The notes under the pieces: generated by a model | The model's input: only the letters and a program-made list of their open reading frames with translations | Told to the model about the DNA's origin: nothing | Databases searched by the model: none | DNA from: a virus | Reading direction: 5' to 3' (one strand) | Virus record (IMG/VR): IMGVR_UViG_3300012920_000310 | Coordinates: 1 to 22,274 of that record | DNA length: 22,274 bases | Shown here: in pieces, positions 5,489 to 15,468 of the stretch | How positions within the stretch are numbered: position 1 is the first letter of the stretch | Layout: each line of letters opens with the position of its first letter | Position numbers and translations under genes: made by a program

Positions 5489-8404
5489 ATGCCACCAACC
5501 AACAAAAGAAATAGAAACCTTAGACAAAAGGAAATAGAAGCTAAAAAGGCTGAACAGGCCGCTAGGCGATCACAGAAAGCTGCTGAAGACGCAAAGAAAC
5601 TTGCAGACGCTTTTGGTGAAGCAAATAGTAAAGCCGCTGCTGAAGCTAAAAAAGCTTTTGAAGCCGCAGAAGCTGCCGCTAAAAAACAAAGGGCTGCTTA
5701 TGACCAGGCTATAAAGCAATCCGAAGAATTAAGAAAACAAGTCTATAAGATAGGTGTCGAAGCTAATGAAGCTGCCAAAGAAAATGAAAAAATGGGTGGT
5801 GCATTTGGTAAAATGGGTAAAGATGCTAAAACAATGTGGGCTTCTGTTCAAGAAGCCGCCGAAAGGTATTACAAATCAGGACAAGATAGTCAAGCACAAA
5901 CATTACTTGCGATAGCAGAAACAAATAAAGAAGTTATGAAAATGGATTCTAATCGAGCTAGAGGTATAGAAATATCTGCAGAAGAAATAATGATGCTCGA
6001 AACACAGTTAGTTTCAAAAGCTCAAATACTTCAATTAGATGAAGCAGATCAAGAAATTGCTTTAAAGACCAATGACGTTATAAAAGAAAAACTTCGATTA
6101 ATGCAGAGAGAAAAAAGAATAGCTGATGAAATAAATGAAGAAAGAGAAAAAGGTCTAGGTATTATTGATGACATGATCGTGGGAGCTCGAAAATTATTGG
6201 GTGTACAGGGTCTATTGATTGCTGCCGTTACAGTATTAACAAACACGTTGAAAAAAGGTGTTGAAAATACAAAAGCTATTAATACTCAATTGGGTATAGG
6301 TGTTGGTCAATCTGCAAAGATAACTGCAAATCTAGCAATGGCTGCTCCATTAGCTGCAGCAGCAGGTTTCAGTGGAGAAATGTCAGATGCGGCCGCAAAT
6401 GCTGCATTAATATCTGGTAATTTAGATCTTGCAAAAAATGCAGCAATCGCTACAAGTGATGCGGCAATTGCATTTCAAACTGGAATGGACGCAACACAAG
6501 TTGCACAATTAGCAGAAAATCTAACAATTACCACAAATTTATCTAGAGAAGGTGCATCAGCAATGTTAGGATCTGTTGCATCTCTAGCACAAATGAATAA
6601 AGTTGCACCTAAAAAAGTATTAGAAGATTTAGCTAGCAATGCAGAATCAATGGCTAAGTTTACGGATGGATCAGCAGAAAGTTTAGCTAAAGCTGCAGTA
6701 CAAGCCGCAAGACTTGGAATTGAACTTTCTAAATCAGCTGCAATAGGTGAAAAATTATTAGATCTTGAATCTTCAATTGAAGCAGAAATGGAAGCATCTG
6801 TTTTGATTGGAAAAGAATTGAATTATGATAGGGCTAGACAACTTGCATTAAATAACGATATTGAAGGAGCTGTAAATGAAGTTGTTAAACAATTAGGTTC
6901 TGAAGCAGAATTCAATAAAATGAATGCAATACAGCGTCAAGCTTTAGCAGATTCAATTGGAGTTGGCGTAGAAGATTTAGCAAGTATGGTTTCTAAAAGA
7001 GGTAAAGCCGATCTAGAAGAAGATAATGTTCCTCAAAAACAATTAAAGACTCAAATGGATCTTGTCAAACAAGGTTATATTATGAGTGGTAAAGCAGAAG
7101 AACATTTAGATCTACTATCGCAAATATTAACTGCAATCATAGCATTAGGCATAGGTGGAAAACTAACAAAAGGTATTGGAAGAGCATTTGGTAATATGTT
7201 TGGTAAAATGAGAGCGGGTGCTAGACTTGGTGGTATGGGAAAAATGGGTAGAGGCGGTAGAATTGGAGGTGCTTTAAAAGGTGCAGCAAGATCAGGATTA
7301 GGTAAAGCTATCGGAATAGCAGGAGTTGCAATAGAAGGATTTAAAGCTTTTGGAAATCTTAAAAAAGGTTTCTTTGATAAAAATGTTCCAACTGAAGAAC
7401 GTAATACTGCTAGAGGTGCAGGCGTTGGTGGTGCAGCAGGTATGGCAATCGGTGCTGTATTCGGTGGACCTATCGGCGCAGCAATTGGAGGATTCTTAGG
7501 TAGAAAAATGGGTGGATACATTGGAAAGAATTGGGGTAAAATACAAAAAGGATTTTCAAAGTTAACGTCAGCTGGAAAAGAACTTGGTGGTAAATTATTT
7601 GAATTAGGTAAAGATGGATTTGATGCTGCAAAAGAAAAAGTAGCTGCATTTGCACCTAAAGTAATGGACTTTGGTAAAAAGATCTTTATGGTTGCTACAC
7701 CAATAGGAATAGCAACTTCAGCATTTAAAAAGTTTAAAGAAAAGCTACCTGCAATAAAAGAAGGTTTAGGCGCAGCAAAAGATAAATTTATCTCAGCATC
7801 AAAACAAATTGGTGAAAAAATAGGTGCTGGTTTAGAAGTTGCAAAAGAAAAAGTAGAAGTATTTCGTAATAATATAAAAGATAAATTTGGTAGCGCAATT
7901 AATACGGCTAAAGAAAAAATGGCCGCATTAGGTGCCGCAGCAAAAGAAAAATTTCAAAGTATAAAAACAAAAGTTAGTGAAGTTGCATCAGCATTACCTG
8001 GTAAAATATCTGCAGCATTAAGTAAAGCTGGCGAATTACATAAAAGATTTGTTGAGAGTGGTGGATTATTAGGAAAAGCAAAAGGTGCATTTAACTTTGT
8101 AAAAGAATTAGTTGTTGGAAAAAGTGTTGAAGGCGCAAAAGCTGATGGAGGTGGAATCCACAAATCGGGTACTTATCTTGTAGGTGAAGAAGGACCTGAA
8201 TTAGTTAATTTATCAAGAGGATCTCAAGTTGTACCAAATGATAAATTACAAGGAGCTTTAGCTGAAGGTCAATTCGGTGAAGTTAACATGGAACCTTTAG
8301 TAAATGCTATTATGGAATTAAAAACTGAATTACAACAAATCAAGACTCATACAAAATCAACTGCTAGAGGCGTTGATGGAATTAAAGTAGGAAGTGCAAC
8401 ATAA
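5489..8404 (+). CDS. tail tape measure protein
   Basis: This 971-residue protein has the architecture of a tape measure. Residues about 5-120 form an Ala/Lys/Glu-rich coiled coil. Hydrophobic segments lie at about 237-252 and 541-557, and a Gly/Ala-rich membrane-like stretch at about 644-680. Alternating Lys/Ala helices follow to about 860. The C-terminal GGGIHKSGTYLVGEEGPELV (about 887-906), followed by SRGSQVVPN, is the 'G-E-x-G-P-E' ending common to many phage tape measures. The length of such proteins sets tail length, and 971 residues implies a tail of roughly 140 nm by the usual 1.5 Å per residue rule. The protein is chaperoned during tube assembly and enters the cell envelope with the DNA. 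No clear ribosome site precedes the ATG, so translation may be coupled to the gene 12 nt upstream. The stop overlaps the next ATG by one base. It is not closely similar to T4 gp29 by eye. Confidence 0.88.
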   Translation: MPPTNKRNRNLRQKEIEAKKAEQAARRSQKAAEDAKKLADAFGEANSKAAAEAKKAFEAAEAAAKKQRAAYDQAIKQSEELRKQVYKIGVEANEAAKENEKMGGAFGKMGKDAKTMWASVQEAAERYYKSGQDSQAQTLLAIAETNKEVMKMDSNRARGIEISAEEIMMLETQLVSKAQILQLDEADQEIALKTNDVIKEKLRLMQREKRIADEINEEREKGLGIIDDMIVGARKLLGVQGLLIAAVTVLTNTLKKGVENTKAINTQLGIGVGQSAKITANLAMAAPLAAAAGFSGEMSDAAANAALISGNLDLAKNAAIATSDAAIAFQTGMDATQVAQLAENLTITTNLSREGASAMLGSVASLAQMNKVAPKKVLEDLASNAESMAKFTDGSAESLAKAAVQAARLGIELSKSAAIGEKLLDLESSIEAEMEASVLIGKELNYDRARQLALNNDIEGAVNEVVKQLGSEAEFNKMNAIQRQALADSIGVGVEDLASMVSKRGKADLEEDNVPQKQLKTQMDLVKQGYIMSGKAEEHLDLLSQILTAIIALGIGGKLTKGIGRAFGNMFGKMRAGARLGGMGKMGRGGRIGGALKGAARSGLGKAIGIAGVAIEGFKAFGNLKKGFFDKNVPTEERNTARGAGVGGAAGMAIGAVFGGPIGAAIGGFLGRKMGGYIGKNWGKIQKGFSKLTSAGKELGGKLFELGKDGFDAAKEKVAAFAPKVMDFGKKIFMVATPIGIATSAFKKFKEKLPAIKEGLGAAKDKFISASKQIGEKIGAGLEVAKEKVEVFRNNIKDKFGSAINTAKEKMAALGAAAKEKFQSIKTKVSEVASALPGKISAALSKAGELHKRFVESGGLLGKAKGAFNFVKELVVGKSVEGAKADGGGIHKSGTYLVGEEGPELVNLSRGSQVVPNDKLQGALAEGQFGEVNMEPLVNAIMELKTELQQIKTHTKSTARGVDGIKVGSAT

Positions 8405-11400
8405 TGGCGTTAAAAGATTTCGATCCAAGTAAAATAATAAATTTTACATATCACAGTACAGAAACTAGAACTCCTCAAAATTTCGAAGATGGACATTCTG
8501 GTACTGTTGTTTCAGGTCAAAGGGATAAGATTGAAGAACAATTTATGGCGGCTGGTAAAACGTTACAGGAAGCATCAGCTTATGATATTAATACTGATCC
8601 TCCTGCAGCGCAAAGCTTCGAAGCAAACAATGCTACGGTTACAGGTGTTAGAGATTTAATAGTTGAAAAATTTTTAGAAGGTGATCCTTTAACAAGTAAA
8701 ACTGGTGCTACTGTTTATGATGACACAATAGGATCTAAGCCTGACAATACACAAGAGTTTGTTGCAAATGGATATCAAATTACAGGTAATAAAAATAAAA
8801 TAGAAAACTTACTTAATGCTGCTGATGATACTTTAGGATTATTAAATGCTGGCGGTTTTACAGGAGACATTACAGAGTTTCAAAATTCTTTAGGTGGATA
8901 CGGTCAAGTACTTGATCAAGTTACTGGTGAACCTCAAACATATACAATAACAAATAATGCTGGCCAATATAATATAACTGGATTAAAAGGTTCAACTACA
9001 TTCGATGACTTAGATGATTTAAAATCAAAAAGTATAATTATAAGTGCATTAGACAATGCGGTTGAAAATAATACAATGAGATCTTGGGCCGCTCCAAATA
9101 CTAACAGTGCAGAAAAAGGATGGAGACAAATACCCATAGGAATAAGAGATTTTGGATCAGGTGAATTAGATTCAGGACCACAAAGATTAGGTGGAAACAC
9201 AACGCTTCCTGGTTTTACAGTATATCCAATAAATCCTTCATGGGTTGGACCAATAACAGAAAACTATACTGATATTGTTACTACAAATAGTTTTTATGGT
9301 AGATTTACAAGTAAACTTTTAGGTCTTGCTGAAGATCAAATTATGGCTGGAGACGACAAAGTATTCGGCAACTTATTTACTCAGGTTGACATATTAGGAT
9401 TAGGAGCAGGATTTGTCCCTGGTGTTAGAGGAATAACTTTTGGTAGCGCTTTTGGTGGTAAACCTCAGTATACTAAACATACATCAATATACGGTCTTAA
9501 TACTACAGATGGATTAGAAGCAGAAACTGTTGAATCTGGACAATTTTCTGGTGATTCGGATTTTGATGAACAAACTATGCCGAAAATGATGTACTTATAT
9601 GACAAGTTTATTTTAGGCTCAGAAACAGTTCCAGATCCACATTTAACGGCACAAACTTTTGAACAAGGACATTTAGGTTTTTCTGCTGATCAATTAAATA
9701 ATGCATCTGCTGTTGCGACTGCTGGCGCTAATTTTGTATTGAATTGGGCATTAGATGCATTTAATAAAAAATATCCTATAATTCCTACTCAAAATTATAC
9801 TAATATGTTAGGTTCTGGAACTAACTATATATCGCATACTGATACTAGATATTATGCAAAAACAACTGATGTGCCAACAAACGATTCAAGCAGAACTGTT
9901 CCAATATTAACATCTGCAGTAATTGATGGAGATAACACACCTTTTATAGGAAATCAATTTATAAATGAAGAAGGTGGAATAAATGAGGAAGCTACTGATG
10001 CAGATTTAAGAAATCAACCTAGACTTGCAAATCTATATAAGAAAATTATTTTAGACGGTGAACAAATATTAGGTGAACAATACGAAAAAATCTTTAAAGG
10101 ATCAAACAATAAATATAATACTCCTAATTCATCGGTAATTTCTCAACATCCACAAGGTAATACGACTCAAGGTAGAAAATTTACAGACGGACAAAAATAT
10201 GTTTCACAAAAAGTTAAACCTAGAACATATCTTAATGACAAACAAAATATAGAAGGTGGCGATAATCCGTTTCAATTTTATTCGAAACATTCAACAACTA
10301 ATTTACGGTATGATGCAAACAATGATAAAGATTTAATATCTAAATTTGATTCTAATGAATTTAAATCAAATGATGTTTTTAAAGATAGAATAGCCGGAGT
10401 TTCAGGAAGTCTAGATCATACAAAGTCTATACTTTCTAAATTAACTGATGCAAAACCAGATGATGTATCAGGTAGACTTGCAATAAAAGATTTAGCAAAT
10501 GATGGAGAAGTACTAGGTAAAATTCCTATTATATCTCGTGACAAATTAACACCTGAAAGTGCTAGTTCACTTCCATATTCACAACTTGGAGATTCAATGG
10601 CTTACAGAAAAATACTATTAAGTCCAAGTGAGTTTTCAGTAGATGGTCCTCAAACAAAAGAGGGTCTTGTTGAAATTGATAATGGTGAAGCAAAATCAGA
10701 TGGAACCGGATTAAGAAATGATGGAAGAAATAAAATATATCAGATTGGAAAAACTGGTTTCCATCGTACTTCACTGTATACTCCAAAGCAAGACGATTTC
10801 CTAGGATATGTTAAAAAAGATGGTGAAAATTATGTAACTGAAGAAGTTGATAAAGTTAATATTATTACTTATAGAAATTCTATGGATGGAGGAGATGTTT
10901 CACCGTATGACAATTTAGATTTTGTACCATTAGTTTTTCAAGACGTTTACAATGAAAAAGATATAGTTTTTAGAGCTATACTTGGTAGTATTGAAGATAA
11001 ACATACTCCTGACTGGGAAGAAACATCATTTGTTGGAAGACCTAAAAAGTCTTATACATACAAAGGAGTTGACAGAGAATTAAGTTTTGATTTTAAAGTT
11101 TATCCAAAAACAAAACAAGAGTTTCCAGTACTACTAGAAAAAATAAATTATTTATCAGGCTTAGCTTATCCAAATTTAGACAAGTATTATAGAATGGCTG
11201 GTCCTTTATGTAAATTGACATTAGGTGATATTTGTAAACGACAGTTAGGATTTTTAAGTGATATCGGAGTTACTTTTCCAGAAGATAGTACATGGGAAAC
11301 TCAAAAAGGTTTACGATTTACAAAATTAATTAATGTGACAATAAGCTTTAAATATATTGGCGGATATATTCCTGTATCAACTGGAAAACATTATGAATTA

Positions 11401-11523
11401 GATTGGCTTAATGGTACAGATTATACATCAGATGGTGTAGCATTTGGATCAGATGAAGTTACCAGAAATAGTGATCAAATGAATACGATTGTAGATAATG
11501 CGTCTCAAATAGGAACAATATAA
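8404..11523 (+). CDS. large baseplate/tail structural protein with N-terminal repeats
   Basis: This protein has 1039 residues. Residues about 1-200 carry degenerate repeats of the form 'Q-x-F-(E)-x-N-x-x-x-V-T-G-x-x-x-x-I-E' at about 24-54, 69-97 and 115-144, with a weaker copy at about 177-207. The middle is Gly/Asn/Thr-rich with few charged helices, like an extended virion protein. The C-terminal block (about 839-992) includes DIVFRAILGSIEDKHTPDWE, SFVGRPKKSYTYKGVDRELS, and a YP-rich stretch ending TLGDICKRQLGFLSDIGVTF. It resembles the conserved domain of phage baseplate proteins that cap or surround the tail tube (gp48/gp54-like in position). I cannot assign a T4 number. It overlaps the tape measure stop by one base and is followed 1 nt later by the gp53-like gene, so it belongs to the same tail operon. 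Confidence 0.75.
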   Translation: MALKDFDPSKIINFTYHSTETRTPQNFEDGHSGTVVSGQRDKIEEQFMAAGKTLQEASAYDINTDPPAAQSFEANNATVTGVRDLIVEKFLEGDPLTSKTGATVYDDTIGSKPDNTQEFVANGYQITGNKNKIENLLNAADDTLGLLNAGGFTGDITEFQNSLGGYGQVLDQVTGEPQTYTITNNAGQYNITGLKGSTTFDDLDDLKSKSIIISALDNAVENNTMRSWAAPNTNSAEKGWRQIPIGIRDFGSGELDSGPQRLGGNTTLPGFTVYPINPSWVGPITENYTDIVTTNSFYGRFTSKLLGLAEDQIMAGDDKVFGNLFTQVDILGLGAGFVPGVRGITFGSAFGGKPQYTKHTSIYGLNTTDGLEAETVESGQFSGDSDFDEQTMPKMMYLYDKFILGSETVPDPHLTAQTFEQGHLGFSADQLNNASAVATAGANFVLNWALDAFNKKYPIIPTQNYTNMLGSGTNYISHTDTRYYAKTTDVPTNDSSRTVPILTSAVIDGDNTPFIGNQFINEEGGINEEATDADLRNQPRLANLYKKIILDGEQILGEQYEKIFKGSNNKYNTPNSSVISQHPQGNTTQGRKFTDGQKYVSQKVKPRTYLNDKQNIEGGDNPFQFYSKHSTTNLRYDANNDKDLISKFDSNEFKSNDVFKDRIAGVSGSLDHTKSILSKLTDAKPDDVSGRLAIKDLANDGEVLGKIPIISRDKLTPESASSLPYSQLGDSMAYRKILLSPSEFSVDGPQTKEGLVEIDNGEAKSDGTGLRNDGRNKIYQIGKTGFHRTSLYTPKQDDFLGYVKKDGENYVTEEVDKVNIITYRNSMDGGDVSPYDNLDFVPLVFQDVYNEKDIVFRAILGSIEDKHTPDWEETSFVGRPKKSYTYKGVDRELSFDFKVYPKTKQEFPVLLEKINYLSGLAYPNLDKYYRMAGPLCKLTLGDICKRQLGFLSDIGVTFPEDSTWETQKGLRFTKLINVTISFKYIGGYIPVSTGKHYELDWLNGTDYTSDGVAFGSDEVTRNSDQMNTIVDNASQIGTI

Positions 11524-11524
11524 A

Positions 11525-11830
11525 ATGTTTAATAGATATAATAGCGCAAGAATAAAGATAGATGAAAAAACAAAAGCAAGGTACTATAAACCTTCTTTTT
11601 ATCCGGACATACCTGAAAAAGATTCTGACATACAACATATTGTTAGACCAGGTGAAAGACTAGATCTTTTAGCACATAAGTATTATAAAGATGTTGGATT
11701 ATGGTGGGTAATAAGTAGAGCAAATCGACTTGATCCGTCAGATATAGGGTTACGAGCTTCAACAACACTTAGGATACCAACCGATATAGGAGAAGTAATT
11801 AGAGCTTTTAAGGCATTAAACGCGGAGTAG
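11525..11830 (+). CDS. 53: LysM-domain baseplate wedge protein, gp53-like
   Basis: This 101-residue protein has a LysM-type fold at about residues 38-88: HIVRPGERLDLLAHKYYKDV, then GLWWVISRANRLDPSDIGLR, then LRIP. The pattern of V-x-x-G-x-x-L-x-x-L-A followed by W-W-x-I-x-x-A-N matches the LysM-like baseplate proteins (T4 gp53; tail protein X in P2-like phages). These act inside the baseplate as clamps between hub and wedge rather than as peptidoglycan binders. The protein is about half the length of T4 gp53 and is essentially the LysM domain with a short N-terminal arm. It lies 1 nt after the preceding stop and 3 nt before the next start, which suggests translational coupling. Confidence 0.82.
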   Translation: MFNRYNSARIKIDEKTKARYYKPSFYPDIPEKDSDIQHIVRPGERLDLLAHKYYKDVGLWWVISRANRLDPSDIGLRASTTLRIPTDIGEVIRAFKALNAE

Positions 11831-11833
11831 GTT

Positions 11834-14776
11834 TTGGGAATATTTAGAAAAAACATTGACCGTAATATCCAAATAGGATTAAATGCGAGAATAAGAGCAA
11901 TGAGTGATTACGGCGGTACAAGTATCGTTAGTGATCAATTATCTTCTGTAACAGATAATGATTTACAAGCTGCAGACTTTTCATTATCAAAAGAATCTCA
12001 ACTTGCTAAATCACCGTTTATACGATTAATCGCACCAGGAACAGAATTTACACATGTCCTATATGGAATGTTTAATGTCACTTTACAAGGTGGAACAGTC
12101 GGTGAATTTAGTGAAGGAGCCACTGATGCTTTTACTTCGTTACAAGATAAAGTTCAAGGTTCAGAACAATCCTTTTACAATTTATCAGATGCTGCAAAAA
12201 GTACATCAGCTGGTTATGAGTTTGGAAGGCCTCAAGCTGGAATACGAGAAATAAGTGTAGATTTTGTAAAGACAGGCGGCGCAGTAAGAAAAGCAGAAGT
12301 GCAATGGACAGTATTTTCATTAAATGAATTAGAAAAATACCATGAAACATTTTTATCTTTAGGACGATATGTCGTATTAGATTGGGGTTGGGTTAGAAGT
12401 GTAAAAGGTTTAGATAATATTCCTGCATTAATTAAAGAAGAAAACGGAATAAAATCTATAGATCCAGGATTATTTGAAAAAGAACAAAAAGAAATTGACG
12501 GTAAAAAAGTTTCTAATGGTCCTTCTAGATGGCAAAAGCTATTTCAAGAATATTATGGAGATTGGTCAGGTTTAGTTGGAGTAATTTCTAGCTTTGATTG
12601 GGAACAACGAGAAGATGGTGGATTTGATTGTACAACAACTATAATGGCTCAAGGTACAAGCATATTCCAACAGGATTTACCAAAAGTAAAAGATAAAGCC
12701 ACAAGTCAAGAAGTCGCAATGAATGTAAAAGACTTTGATGATTTTATGGCCGATTTAACTAAAGACCTTAACGGATCAGTTAAAGATGCAGATGGAACAC
12801 CAATACAATTAAATATAGGTGATGTTGTTGAAGCAATGTCAGGACCTAAATTAAATATAGTTGAAAGAATTAATAGTTTAGATGTTGAAATACTTGACAA
12901 ATATTTTGGACATATTATAGATGAAAAAGCTAAATTATTACGTGAAGCGCAACAAGGAGAACAAAAAGATCAAAGTTCTGGAGAATTTCCTTTGCCTGGT
13001 GCATTTGTTTCTGATGACGGTTGCATTGCTGCAATAATAAATCCAACAAATACAACTATACCTGGTGGGTTCATTGAAATATTTGATGAATCGTCTCAAG
13101 CTTATAAAAATGAAGATAAAGCCGCAAAAAGAGCTGGAGACTTTGCAGCTACTATATGGGTTAAATGGGGCTGGTTTGAAGATAATGTAGTTTCTTATTA
13201 TTGTAGAACTAAAACTAAAGAAGGTAGAAGAGATATTGAATTTAGATCTATAATGCCTTATCAAGAAAATGGACAAACACAAGCAATACCAATTTATAAT
13301 TCACCAGAACTGTATACTCATGATCCAAGTTTATATATTTTACCAGGACAAACACCAACCGATTGGTTTCAAAAAGATGTTCCATTAGATGAAAATGGAA
13401 AACCTACGGATCCAATACCTTCACTGTATGAACAATTAGCACATAAAATTAATGATCAATGCGAAGCATTTGGTAATTTTGAAGATAAGGATAAGCCTGT
13501 TGGATATTTGAGAAATATGTTTGTCAATTTAAAATTGATTCAAAGTAACTTTGGTTCTGGTGGTCAAAGTATTAATAGCGCAATGTTAAACATTTGTAAA
13601 GGTTTAAATTCGTCAATACAAATTTGGGACTGGGAAACATATTCACAAGACGATTTAACAAATAACATTGTAACGCAATTTATTTACGATAAAAATACTC
13701 CACCGCCTGTAACAAAACCTGATGTACAACCCACACCAGAATTACCTCAATTTGATAATGATCCTAAAAAATCATATATTTTTGAAAACTATGGATTTAA
13801 TTCTATTATAAAAGATATTAATGTAAAAACTGAAATATCAAGTAAAATGGCCGCAATGATGGGAATAAGTAGAGGTGGAGCCGATGAAAAAACAACAGAT
13901 GCGATAAAACAAATAATTACCAAACCACCTGGTAGTAAAAGTCCAGAAGAATTAGAAGCTGAAGCTTATGCTCGTTTCTTTTCATCTTTATCTCAAAAAG
14001 ATAAAGACTTATTAAAATCAAATGTTATTGAAGAGGGTGATGAATTTTACGGTAATAAATCAGTGAGTGCAGTTTCACCAGGCAATTTAAATGATACTGG
14101 ATTAGACTCAGCATCAAGATGGAATCATAAAATAAATCCTTTACTTGTAAAAGCTAATCCGACATCAAGAGCTAATTACGCAGAAATTGCTGAAAGAAAA
14201 ATGCATGAACAATTGTCTAAACAAGAACTTGAAATAATGACTACCAGTGGAGAAAAAGTTGTAATTGAAGGTGGTACTATTCTTCCAAAAGGAGCATCTG
14301 ATAATGAATCTATACTTTTAGAATATAGAAAACCTTATGGATTAGACGGTAAGATGAGATCTCATTTTGTAAGAACACTTCAATGGTATCATGAAGATAG
14401 TCCTATGACAATGGTTAAATCCAGCTCACCAGATATTTTAATGCCTTTATCAGTTGATATGACATTAGAAGGTATAGGTGGAATTTATCCAGGCAATGTG
14501 TTTAGATTAGCATATTTACCAACAAGATACGGACAAGCTCCTGGTCCTGATATGCTTCCAAAAACTGGCTTTGTTGTTATGAGCGTTAATCACTCAATAA
14601 CTGATTCTGGATGGGAAACTAAAATAGGTGCACAAATGTATATGATTAAAAGTAATGAGCCTAAAGATGGCGAAACTACTGATGAAATTTCAAAAAGAGA
14701 ATTTTACAAACAAAATAAAGATATAATTGATAAAGCATTTAAATCTAATTTTCAAAAAATGATAGACTTAGAATAA
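11834..14776 (+). CDS. large baseplate hub-like structural protein
   Basis: This protein has 980 residues. I accept the TTG start because GGAG (11824-11827) lies 6 nt upstream and MGIFRKNIDRNIQIGLN follows directly. Features include PQAGIREISVDFVKTGGAVR, repeated W-G-W motifs (YVVLDWGWVRS at about 178; IWVKWGWFED at about 443) and a C-terminal domain with LEGIGGIYPGNVFRLAYLPT followed by FVVMSVNHSITDSGWETKIG. The last part matches a motif common in large hub proteins of marine myoviruses: 'G-I-x-P-G-x-x-F' then 'H-x-I-x-x-x-x-W-x-T'. The protein probably forms the central hub below the tube. I see no lysozyme domain and no proven similarity to T4 gp27 or gp5. It overlaps the next gene by one base. 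Confidence 0.76.
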   Translation: MGIFRKNIDRNIQIGLNARIRAMSDYGGTSIVSDQLSSVTDNDLQAADFSLSKESQLAKSPFIRLIAPGTEFTHVLYGMFNVTLQGGTVGEFSEGATDAFTSLQDKVQGSEQSFYNLSDAAKSTSAGYEFGRPQAGIREISVDFVKTGGAVRKAEVQWTVFSLNELEKYHETFLSLGRYVVLDWGWVRSVKGLDNIPALIKEENGIKSIDPGLFEKEQKEIDGKKVSNGPSRWQKLFQEYYGDWSGLVGVISSFDWEQREDGGFDCTTTIMAQGTSIFQQDLPKVKDKATSQEVAMNVKDFDDFMADLTKDLNGSVKDADGTPIQLNIGDVVEAMSGPKLNIVERINSLDVEILDKYFGHIIDEKAKLLREAQQGEQKDQSSGEFPLPGAFVSDDGCIAAIINPTNTTIPGGFIEIFDESSQAYKNEDKAAKRAGDFAATIWVKWGWFEDNVVSYYCRTKTKEGRRDIEFRSIMPYQENGQTQAIPIYNSPELYTHDPSLYILPGQTPTDWFQKDVPLDENGKPTDPIPSLYEQLAHKINDQCEAFGNFEDKDKPVGYLRNMFVNLKLIQSNFGSGGQSINSAMLNICKGLNSSIQIWDWETYSQDDLTNNIVTQFIYDKNTPPPVTKPDVQPTPELPQFDNDPKKSYIFENYGFNSIIKDINVKTEISSKMAAMMGISRGGADEKTTDAIKQIITKPPGSKSPEELEAEAYARFFSSLSQKDKDLLKSNVIEEGDEFYGNKSVSAVSPGNLNDTGLDSASRWNHKINPLLVKANPTSRANYAEIAERKMHEQLSKQELEIMTTSGEKVVIEGGTILPKGASDNESILLEYRKPYGLDGKMRSHFVRTLQWYHEDSPMTMVKSSSPDILMPLSVDMTLEGIGGIYPGNVFRLAYLPTRYGQAPGPDMLPKTGFVVMSVNHSITDSGWETKIGAQMYMIKSNEPKDGETTDEISKREFYKQNKDIIDKAFKSNFQKMIDLE

Positions 14777-15468
14777 TGGCAATAGAACGAACAGAAGGAC
14801 CTTTTTTAACACAGAAGCATGAATTTTTATATGTTGACAGTGATATTTGGGTTTTGCCAGGTATACCATATAAGGTAAATTATATGACAGGTAAAACAAT
14901 AGTATATAAAATTGAAAAGACTGATGAATTAATTACTGCTACAAGAAAAAAACCTTTAGAGATATATCAAAAGCTAACTGGTAAACTAAGAGATACATAT
15001 CCAAAGAAAATTTATCCTACTATAAAAAATTTACCGTTTGAACAAAAGTTTATATCAAGAGTTTTTACACAAAATAAACTTATTGAAGATGCCGAAATAT
15101 ACGAAACAACAGCTCAGACCAATACAGTTAGCTATAGTTTTGTTACTATACAATGGCAAATTTCTGGTCCTGAAGCCCAAGCAAAAATACATAATGAACA
15201 AGTTTTACAGGTTGCTGAAAGAAGTTTGCCTGGAATTTCAGAAGTTTTACCTCCATTACAACTACATCAATCAAAAATAGTAAGAGAATTAGATCCTGCT
15301 CAACTTATACGAAAAAATCCAATGTATAACAATTTAGCATCGTCTGATGTACTAGATAACTTGACTTCACCACCGATTGAAAAGAAAGTAAAAACTATTA
15401 AAAAGAAGAGAAAGAAAAGACGAAAGAAAAAGGGAGCCAAAAAGACTCCCTCAATCTTACTTAAATAA
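14776..15468 (+). CDS. tail-operon protein with Lys/Arg-rich C-terminus
   Basis: This 230-residue protein has no recognised family. It overlaps the hub gene stop by one base and closes the tail operon, so a virion or assembly role is likely. Residues 1-170 look like a mixed alpha/beta domain (for example FLYVDSDIWVLPGIPYKVNY). Residues about 203-225 are strikingly basic (KKVKTIKKKRKKRRKKKGAK), which suggests binding to nucleic acid, membrane or an acidic protein surface. The DNA encoding this basic tail doubles as the terminator of the convergent minus-strand gene, whose 3' end overlaps by 12 bp. The poly-A coding stretch could also have been shaped by that terminator. Confidence 0.72.
   Translation: MAIERTEGPFLTQKHEFLYVDSDIWVLPGIPYKVNYMTGKTIVYKIEKTDELITATRKKPLEIYQKLTGKLRDTYPKKIYPTIKNLPFEQKFISRVFTQNKLIEDAEIYETTAQTNTVSYSFVTIQWQISGPEAQAKIHNEQVLQVAERSLPGISEVLPPLQLHQSKIVRELDPAQLIRKNPMYNNLASSDVLDNLTSPPIEKKVKTIKKKRKKRRKKKGAKKTPSILLK
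15426..15451 (-). terminator. intrinsic terminator of the minus-strand TonB-like gene
   Basis: Read on the minus strand, AGGGAG (complement of 15446-15451) and CTCCCT (complement of 15431-15436) form a 6-bp stem with a 9-nt loop. A T-rich run follows (complement of 15426-15430). On the plus strand no T-tract follows the stem, so the polarity fits the minus gene, which ends 6 bp away. It lies wholly inside the 3' coding part of the plus-strand gene. Confidence 0.8.

Noticed and set aside
7075-7521. 148-residue antisense ORF opposite the tape measure
   Set aside because: Its Pro/Ala-rich composition is the mirror of the Gly/Ala-rich coding strand. There is no ribosome site and no recognisable family.
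12938-13282. 114-residue antisense ORF opposite the hub-like gene
   Set aside because: It is a shadow of a well-supported long gene, with no start signal and no coherent protein pattern.
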